Shown here: one piece after another, positions 32,401 to 37,835 of the stretch
Numbering within the stretch: position 1 is the first letter of the stretch
Layout of the letters: each line of letters starts with the position of its first letter
Origin: CAVVWJ01 sp964475685
GTDB taxonomy: Bacteria > Gemmatimonadota > Gemmatimonadetes > Gemmatimonadales > GWC2-71-9
Assembly: GCA_964475685.1 (NCBI GenBank)
Contig: CAYYXP010000143.1
Coordinates: forward strand, 1-37,835
Length of the DNA: 37,835 nucleotides
Direction: 5' to 3'
Made by a program: the position numbers and the translations under genes
The notes under the pieces: generated by a model
Told to the model about the DNA's origin: nothing
Database searches by the model: none
The model's input: only the letters and a program-made list of their open reading frames with translations

Positions 32401-34248
32401 ATGACCGATCTGCGCCTCGAGCCGGTAGCGGAAACGAGCGGCCGGCCACCGGCACCCGCCCCGCTGATCTCGGACTACGGAGTGATCGGCGACATGCGGA
32501 CCGCCGCGCTGATCGGGCTCGACGGGGGCATCGACTGGTGCTGTCTCCCCCGGTTCGACAGCGGCAGCGTCTTCGCCGCGCTGCTCGACCGCGAGCGGGG
32601 CGGGACCTGGGCGATCCGCCCCCGCGGAGAGTGGACCTCCACCCAGCGCTACCTCCCGCGCACCAACATCCTCGAGACCACCTTCCGGACACCGGACGGC
32701 GTCGTCGTCCTGACCGACTTCATGCCGGTGGACGAGGACGGACGCCCCTCGGGACCGCACCCCGAGATTCACCGGCAGCTGCGATGCCCCCGGGGCCGGG
32801 TGCCGATGCAGATGATCTTCATGCCGCGCTTCGAGTACGGGGCCCGCACCACCCGGCTCGAGCTGCTCCGGGCCGGGCTCTTCGCCACCGACCGCACCGA
32901 TCAGGTGCTCACCCTGTCGAGCGCGCGGCCCTTCCAGTGGGTTGTGGAGCAGTCCACGGCCACCACCCAGTTCGACATCGAAAAGGGTGAAGCCCGGTGG
33001 CTGGTGCTGCGGTACGACGACGACGACATCCACCCGGTTGATCGGTACGAGAGCGCCCGCAAGCTCGACATCACGGCGGCCTACTGGGCGCGCTGGGCGG
33101 CGGCGGTGCGCTACAGCGGGCCCTTCCGCGGGATGGTCAAGCGCTCGGCGCTCGCCCTCAAGCTGCTGACCCACGCCGAAACCGGCGCGGTCATCGCGGC
33201 GGCCACCACCTCGCTCCCCGAAACGATCGGCGGCGAGCGCAACTGGGACTATCGCTTCGTCTGGCTGCGCGATGCGGCGTTCACGCTCGCCGCGCTCGAC
33301 GCGGTGGGGCATCATCGCGAGGCCGACGCCTTCATGCGCTTCCTGAAGCGGGTCTGCCGCCACGAGGGCGGCGGGCACCTTCAGACCATGTACGGCATCG
33401 ACGGCCGTCGCGACCTGGTCGAGCGCCAGCTCGACCACCTCCACGGGTACCTCGGCTCACGCCCCGTCCGCGTCGGGAACGGCGCGGTCGACCAGGTGCA
33501 GCTCGATGTCTACGGCGAAGTGCTCGAGACGGCCGACATCTGGCGCCGGAACCACGAGATGACCGAAGGCACCTGGCGGGTGCTTCGGGGATTGGTGAAC
33601 TGGGTGAGCCACAACTGGCACATCCCCGACTCCAGCATCTGGGAGGTGCGGGGCGAGACCAGGCACTACGTGTTCAGCAAGGTGATGAGCTGGGTGGCGC
33701 TCGATCGTGGCGTGCGGATGGCAGAGGAGCTGGAGCTGGAATCGGATACCACGGGGTGGCGCGCCGCCCGCGACACGTTGCACGCGGAAATCATGGAGAA
33801 GGGGTGGAGCGAACGGCACCAATCGTTCGTCCAGGCCTATGGCGACGACGCCCTCGACGCCTCCGCGCTCGCCATTCCGATGGTGCGCTTCCTGCCCTGG
33901 AGCCATCCGCGCTCGCAGAACACCGTTCGCGCCATTGCCCGGGAGCTCACCAGTGCGGACGGGGAACTGGTCTACCGCTACCGCCACCCCGATGGACTGG
34001 AGGGCCAGGAGGGGGCGTTCTCGATTTGCACCTTCTGGTTGGCCCAGGCACTCGCGATGATCGGCGACCGGGACCGCGCGGAGCGGGTCTTTCGCCGGAT
34101 GCTGCGGCACGCCAACCACGTGGGACTGTATTCCGAGGAGATCGACCCGCTCACCGGCCAGTTCCTGGGCAACTTCCCGCAGGCGTTCACCCACATCGCG
34201 CTGATCAACTGCGCGGCGGCGCTGGCTCGGGTCGACTCGGCGAAGTAG
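32401..34248 (+). CDS. GH15 glycoside hydrolase (glucoamylase/trehalase-like)
   Basis: The 615-residue protein has a beta-sandwich N-domain (about 25-225; LISDYGVIGDMRTAALIGLDGGIDW) and an (alpha/alpha)6 barrel. Landmarks of the bacterial GH15 trehalase/glucoamylase group are GGERNWDYRFVWLRDAAFTL, GNGAVDQVQLDVYGEV, DSSIWEVRGETRHYVFSKVM and HVGLYSEEIDPLTGQFLGNF. The proposed catalytic acid is Glu in IWEVRG and the base is Glu in YSEEID, by family analogy. There is no signal peptide, so it is cytoplasmic and likely hydrolyses trehalose or short alpha-glucans. The ATG at 32401 is preferred; an upstream GTG at 32377 would add eight residues. It converges on the histone-like gene with a 15-base gap. 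Confidence 0.92.
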   Translation: MTDLRLEPVAETSGRPPAPAPLISDYGVIGDMRTAALIGLDGGIDWCCLPRFDSGSVFAALLDRERGGTWAIRPRGEWTSTQRYLPRTNILETTFRTPDGVVVLTDFMPVDEDGRPSGPHPEIHRQLRCPRGRVPMQMIFMPRFEYGARTTRLELLRAGLFATDRTDQVLTLSSARPFQWVVEQSTATTQFDIEKGEARWLVLRYDDDDIHPVDRYESARKLDITAAYWARWAAAVRYSGPFRGMVKRSALALKLLTHAETGAVIAAATTSLPETIGGERNWDYRFVWLRDAAFTLAALDAVGHHREADAFMRFLKRVCRHEGGGHLQTMYGIDGRRDLVERQLDHLHGYLGSRPVRVGNGAVDQVQLDVYGEVLETADIWRRNHEMTEGTWRVLRGLVNWVSHNWHIPDSSIWEVRGETRHYVFSKVMSWVALDRGVRMAEELELESDTTGWRAARDTLHAEIMEKGWSERHQSFVQAYGDDALDASALAIPMVRFLPWSHPRSQNTVRAIARELTSADGELVYRYRHPDGLEGQEGAFSICTFWLAQALAMIGDRDRAERVFRRMLRHANHVGLYSEEIDPLTGQFLGNFPQAFTHIALINCAAALARVDSAK

Positions 34249-34263
34249 GCGCCGGCAGACGAG

Positions 34264-34581
34264 CTACTTCCGGCGGCCGCTCTTCTTCGCCTTCTTCTTG
34301 ACGGCCCTCCTGGCGGGTTTCCGCGCCAACTTTTTCGCCGGCTTCTTCTTCGCCGGCTTCTTCTTCGCGGTTTTCGGGCTCTTCTTCTTTGCCTTTGCCG
34401 CCGTGGCCGGACGAGCGGGCTTGCTCACGGGGGCCAGGGCCTTGGCGCCGCGGGCGATCGCCGCGGCGGCGGAAGGAGCAGGTGCGGCCGGGGGTACGGG
34501 AATCGGCGGGCGTTCCATGGGGAGAGGGTCCATCCACCCGGAGCCTGACCAGCCCATTTCCATATAATGAAGGTCCGCCAT
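34264..34581 (-). CDS. Histone-H1-like Lys/Ala/Pro-rich protein
   Basis: The 105-residue protein has a Met/Trp/Pro-rich head (MADLHYMEMGWSGSGW, PMERPPIPVPP), an Ala-rich linker, and a tail of KKKPAKK-type repeats ending KKKAKKSGRRK. Such tails, as in bacterial H1-like and HU-tail proteins, bind nucleic acid nonspecifically and compact DNA. There is no folded domain of known type. The start follows GGAAGGGAG with eight bases spacing, supporting a real gene. The codons form a 15-base tandem repeat (34336-34370), so the tail length could vary by slippage. Possible roles are nucleoid compaction or ribosome/RNA binding. Confidence 0.75.
   Translation of the reverse strand: MADLHYMEMGWSGSGWMDPLPMERPPIPVPPAAPAPSAAAAIARGAKALAPVSKPARPATAAKAKKKSPKTAKKKPAKKKPAKKLARKPARRAVKKKAKKSGRRK
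34336..34370. repeat. 15-base tandem repeat in the basic tail
   Basis: The unit CGCCGGCTTCTTCTT is repeated exactly twice (34336-34350, 34351-34365) and partly a third time. On the coding minus strand it encodes KKKPA units. Perfect in-frame repeats of this kind expand or contract without disrupting the frame. Confidence 0.7.
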
Positions 34582-34884
34582 CTAGGTAACTCCCTTCCAA
34601 CGTGTTGCGGCGTGACCCGCCGGTGGTCGTAGGTTCGGGGACGCCCGCGAAGTAGTCGGAATATAAGTTGCACATCTTCAGGGCTTGTGCAAGGCTCCGA
34701 CGCCTTCGTCGTCAGGGGCCCGCACCGACCGCCTGGCAGCCCACGTAACTCGTTATATAACAATCTATTGGAGCTGTCTCCCGCAGGGCAATCGTCCCCC
34801 TGATGGTCCCATCGGTGCGACCGACCTGTGGCCGCGCTATTATTACCCCTGCCACCACCCCACTCCCTCGTCACCGGCGACTCT
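34582..34884. other. Intergenic region between divergent genes
   Basis: About 300 bases separate the histone-like gene from the Ig-like/PD40 gene. I see no convincing gene; the 67-codon open frame inside it has no ribosome site or recognisable product. It holds the palindrome GTTATATAAC (34752-34761), and TATTAT (34838-34843) as a possible -10 box for the plus-strand gene. An AT-rich patch (GAATATAAG near 34660) may serve the minus-strand gene. Boundaries of the promoters are uncertain. Confidence 0.4.
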
Positions 34885-37128
34885 GTGACACGCTTCCGCA
34901 TCGGATCGGGCCGCACCTCGCGCCGTTCCCCTCAGCGGGGACTCGCCTTCCGTCTGGTCGCTTTGATCGCCATCGGCACGGCCATCCGGTCTTCCGCCCT
35001 GCGTGCGCAGACCGCCACGGAATTGCAGGTCAGTCCGGAAACCATGACCCTCGGCGTCGGACAGCGGCAGACAATTTTCGCCGCGGCGTACGACCGGCAG
35101 GGGAACCTCATCTCATCGGCCAAGTTCACCTTCCGGAGCTCCGACACGCTCATTGCCAAAGTCGGTCCGGACGGCACCGTCCTCGGCGTGAGTCCGGGCT
35201 TGGCGAAGGTCGAGGCACGGTTGCAAAGCCGCCGCGCGTCTCTCGCCGTGCTGGTGGCCGGGAGCGAGCGTAGCGATGGGTCGGGCCGGGGAGCCGCGCC
35301 GCCCGGCTCGGTCCTCGTACTCGATCCCGGCTCGCTCCTGCTCTTGCCGGCTGAGACGGTCGCGATCATGCCCCAGGGACTGAAGGAAGACGGCTCGCCG
35401 GGAGCCACAGGCAAGGTGACGTGGAAGTCTCTCAAACCCGAAGTGGCCTCGGTGGATTCGAACGGTGTCGTCGCCGCGATCGCAGCAGGCAAGACCATCA
35501 TTCAGGCGACGACGTCCACGGGACTCATGGCGACCGCTCCCGTCGAGGTGATTCCGGCCGACATCACCTTGTCGGACGGGGGCGTCGTTCTGGCACCCGA
35601 GGAGATCGACACGCTGCGGGTCCTGGCACCATCGCAGGGGAACCGGGAGGTGCGCGGCGCGCTGCGCTGGACGTCGGCCGATACCACCGTCGCCACCGTC
35701 GATTCCGCGGGAATCATCACGGCGCGCCGGCCCGGGCAGACCGAGGTCGTCGCCTCGGGCTTCGACCAGAAGCGCCGCGCCTCCGTACTGGTCCATCAGC
35801 CGCCGCAATCCCTCGTCGTGTCGCCCCGGCAGACGCCGGATCCGGTGCTGGTGCCGTTCCAGGGCGCCCGGAAGTTCACCGTCGTGGCGGAGGCCGCCGA
35901 CTCGACGCCTATACCCGAGGCGCGCGTCACCTGGGAGGTCGGTGATACCACCGTCATCGTCCGCGACTCCGCCCGGAGCATGGTTACCGCCAGGGGCCCG
36001 GGCACCAGCACGCTGACCGCCCGCCTCCGCGGGTTCGAGCCCGTCGTGTGGACGATCCAGGTGGTTCCGGGAGTGCTGACGCTCGATCGCGCCCGGGTGG
36101 GGCTCGCGCCCGGTGAGCGGGTCGATCTCGCCGTTCGGCTCCTCGACGATCAGGGCAAGTTGGTGGGGCCTGCCGACTCGCTCGAGTGGGCCAGCGAGAA
36201 GGTGTCGGTGGCCACCGCATCGGCCAGCGGTGAAGTCGTGGCCGTCGGCTCCGGCAAGACCGTGGTCACGGCCTCCGCTCCCTGGGGGGGCAGGGCGAGC
36301 GCCGAAGTGTTCGTTGTTTCCGAGCTTCTGGTGGCCTCGAATCGCGGAGGTGCGCCGGGGATCTACCAGCTCCGCTCGAGCGGCGCGGATTCCCTCGTTC
36401 CCCTGCTGGTAGACAGCGCCGCCAACCTTCAGGCCGTGCTCTCACCCGACCGGACGCGGGTGGCATTCAGCTCCAATCGTGGCGGAAGCTACGATCTCTG
36501 GGTGATGGACGCCGACGGGCGCGACCTGCGCCGCCTGACCACCGACCCCGGCTCCGAGGGAGAGCCTGCCTGGACTCCGGACGGCGCGCGCATCGTCTAC
36601 ACCTCCACGCCGAAGACGGGCTTTCCCCAGCTGGCGAGCATCAAGGTTGACGGGACCGACAATCGCACACTCACGACGGTCGCCGGCGGCAACCGGTCGG
36701 CCGCCGTCTCGCCCGACGGCGCGTCCATCGCGTTCGTGTCCGCCCGTGACGGCAACACGAAGATCTACACGATGGCGCTCGACGGAAGCGGACAGCGCCG
36801 CGCGACGAAGGGATCGGATCGGGAGGCGAATCCCCGCTATCTCCCCACCGGTGAGCTCATCTTCGTCACCGAGAAGGGCGGGGGCAGCCGGCTCCAGCGG
36901 CTCGCGGCGGGTGCGGTTCAGGGGGTCACCGTCTTCGAGACCAACCAGCCGGTCCTCGCGCTTGCCGTCTCGAGGGACGGCAGCCGCGTGGCCTACACGT
37001 CCGGCAAGCTCGCCGAGCCGGGTAAGACGTCGAAGGTCGCTCTGGCGGTTCAACCGCTGGCTGCCCGGAGCGCGCCCGCTCCGGTCGCGTTGCGTCCGGG
37101 AGAGCAAGTCCTGAGCGTGTCGTTCTGA
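34885..37128 (+). CDS. Exported Ig-like (Big2) and PD40 beta-propeller protein
   Basis: The protein of about 747 residues starts with a signal peptide (FRLVALIAIGTAIRSSALRAQ) after a long basic n-region. Five or so Ig-like BIG2-type modules fill residues 45-475; repeats of the form VASVDSNGVVAAIAAGKT, VATVDSAGIITARRPGQT and VATASASGEVVAVGSGKT are clear. A TolB-type PD40 propeller follows (about 480-720): SPDRTRVAFSSNRGG..LWVMDADG, TPDGARIVYTS and SPDGASIAFVSARDGNTKIY. The build suggests a surface or periplasmic adhesion or ligand-binding protein. The GTG at 34885 is chosen because it gives a signal peptide of reasonable length; GTG at 34828 is possible. It is followed after 14 bases by the dehydrogenase gene. 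Confidence 0.82.
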   Translation: MTRFRIGSGRTSRRSPQRGLAFRLVALIAIGTAIRSSALRAQTATELQVSPETMTLGVGQRQTIFAAAYDRQGNLISSAKFTFRSSDTLIAKVGPDGTVLGVSPGLAKVEARLQSRRASLAVLVAGSERSDGSGRGAAPPGSVLVLDPGSLLLLPAETVAIMPQGLKEDGSPGATGKVTWKSLKPEVASVDSNGVVAAIAAGKTIIQATTSTGLMATAPVEVIPADITLSDGGVVLAPEEIDTLRVLAPSQGNREVRGALRWTSADTTVATVDSAGIITARRPGQTEVVASGFDQKRRASVLVHQPPQSLVVSPRQTPDPVLVPFQGARKFTVVAEAADSTPIPEARVTWEVGDTTVIVRDSARSMVTARGPGTSTLTARLRGFEPVVWTIQVVPGVLTLDRARVGLAPGERVDLAVRLLDDQGKLVGPADSLEWASEKVSVATASASGEVVAVGSGKTVVTASAPWGGRASAEVFVVSELLVASNRGGAPGIYQLRSSGADSLVPLLVDSAANLQAVLSPDRTRVAFSSNRGGSYDLWVMDADGRDLRRLTTDPGSEGEPAWTPDGARIVYTSTPKTGFPQLASIKVDGTDNRTLTTVAGGNRSAAVSPDGASIAFVSARDGNTKIYTMALDGSGQRRATKGSDREANPRYLPTGELIFVTEKGGGSRLQRLAAGAVQGVTVFETNQPVLALAVSRDGSRVAYTSGKLAEPGKTSKVALAVQPLAARSAPAPVALRPGEQVLSVSF

Positions 37129-37142
37129 CGGACCTCCGGCCG

Positions 37143-37835
37143 ATGAAGGCGCTGGCGCTCACGGGCATCGGGGGTCTCGAGCACCTCACCGTGGCGGAAT
37201 TGCCGAAGCCGCTGCCGCCTGGTCCCGGTGAGGCGATGGTCCGGATGCACTCCGCCGCGCTCAACCGGCTCGATCTCTTCCTTGCGAACGGGCTGCCGGG
37301 GGTTACGCTCCAGTTTCCCCACATCGTGGGCTCCGACGGGGCCGGGACGGTCGAGAGCGTGGGTGCGGGGGTGTCGGCGCTGCGGCCGGGCGATCGGGTG
37401 ATGATCAACCCGGGGCTCTCGTGCGGGCGCTGCCCCGGCTGCAGCGATGGAGAAGAGTCGCTCTGCCGCAGCTTCCAGGTAGTCGGCGAGCATCGTGGCG
37501 GGACGGCGGCGGAGTACGTGGTGCTGCCCGCGGACAATCTGGCCCTCGTGCCGGAGCGAATGCCGTGGGACCGCGCCGCCGCCTTCTCGCTGGCCACCCT
37601 CACCGCGTGGCGCATGCTCGCGACGCGCGCCCGCCTCGTCCCCGGCGAGACCGTGCTGATCTGGGGGATCGGCGGCGGTGTGGCCATGGCGGCGCTCCAG
37701 GTCGCCGTGCTCCTCGGGGCCCGCGCGATCGTCACGAGCGGGTCGGACGAGAAGCTGGCCGTGGCGCGGAGGGAGGGCGCCGCCGCCACGATCAATCACT
37801 CGACGGGCGACGTGGCCGCCGAGGTGCGGGCGCTC
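37143..37835 (+). CDS. Zinc-type medium-chain alcohol dehydrogenase/quinone reductase, 5' part
   Basis: The gene runs off the right edge after 231 codons. The MDR fold is clear: ALALTGIGGLEHLTVAELP, HIVGSDGAGTVESVGAGV, then a structural-zinc loop with four Cys (SCGRCPGCSDGEESLC). The Rossmann region WGIGGGVAMAALQVA ends in ARAIVTSGSDEKL. The catalytic-zinc Cys of classic alcohol dehydrogenases is replaced (SAALNRLD), as in quinone reductases and related MDR enzymes. Substrate unknown. It is on the same strand and 14 bases after the Ig-like/PD40 gene. Confidence 0.85.
   Translation, partial: MKALALTGIGGLEHLTVAELPKPLPPGPGEAMVRMHSAALNRLDLFLANGLPGVTLQFPHIVGSDGAGTVESVGAGVSALRPGDRVMINPGLSCGRCPGCSDGEESLCRSFQVVGEHRGGTAAEYVVLPADNLALVPERMPWDRAAAFSLATLTAWRMLATRARLVPGETVLIWGIGGGVAMAALQVAVLLGARAIVTSGSDEKLAVARREGAAATINHSTGDVAAEVRAL

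Noticed and set aside
34685..34888. 67-codon plus-strand ORF before the Ig-like gene
   Set aside because: No ribosome site, no hydrophobic or domain pattern, and it crosses the promoter-like region.

Overview
The window is about 37.8 kb of GC-rich, densely packed bacterial chromosome. It carries roughly 40 protein genes and no rRNA, tRNA, CRISPR array, insertion sequence or phage gene that I can recognise. Ig-like/PD40 surface proteins, many small lipoproteins, a trehalase-like GH15 enzyme, an extra EF-G-like GTPase and frequent GTG/TTG starts suit a Gemmatimonadota-like organism. That assignment is inference from gene style, not a marker-gene result.

Layout, left to right. (a) 1-6100: the end of a GAF-domain protein, a membrane fatty acid desaturase, and a minus-strand metal-uptake cluster (CPxC exported protein, outer-membrane beta-barrel, metal-binding protein, ABC permease) with no ATPase gene, followed by an SDR. 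(b) 6170-8780: a glycine-zipper exported protein and an EF-G-like GTPase with a degenerate G4 motif. (c) 8790-12710: a minus-strand operon of lipoprotein, sigma-54 activator, lipoprotein and TPR protein, headed by a near-consensus -24/-12 promoter. (d) 12856-14490: a family-5 solute-binding lipoprotein. (e) 14491-14903: a gap holding an operator-like palindrome, a leader-length stretch and a 25-codon ORF that is only a signal peptide.

(f) 14904-18645: the most distinctive locus. Two D-Ala-D-Ala-ligase-like ATP-grasp enzymes, a GNAT acetyltransferase and a KamA-type radical SAM aminomutase lie in one tightly coupled operon. The aminomutase keeps both lysine-type Asp residues, so beta-lysine made by KamA could be acetylated and/or ligated into a small peptide or compatible-solute-like product. 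I know of no characterised pathway with exactly this four-gene set.

(g) 18794-28935: thyX, an FAD-linked oxidase, a plus-strand DUF116 protein, then a long minus-strand run (zinc ribbon, glgC, thiolase, slipin, membrane protein, 3-hydroxyacyl-CoA dehydrogenase, DUF2231 protein with a His/Asp-rich tail, lipoprotein). (h) 29002-32314: an overlapping chain of amidohydrolase, selD, a 74-codon gene and a divergent RNase HI. (i) 32401-37835: a GH15 hydrolase that may be leaderless, a histone-H1-like basic protein, an Ig-like/PD40 beta-propeller protein, and a truncated medium-chain dehydrogenase.

Starts were chosen from ribosome-binding sites, signal peptides and stop/start overlaps. Many longer open frames here are antisense shadows caused by high GC and were left out.
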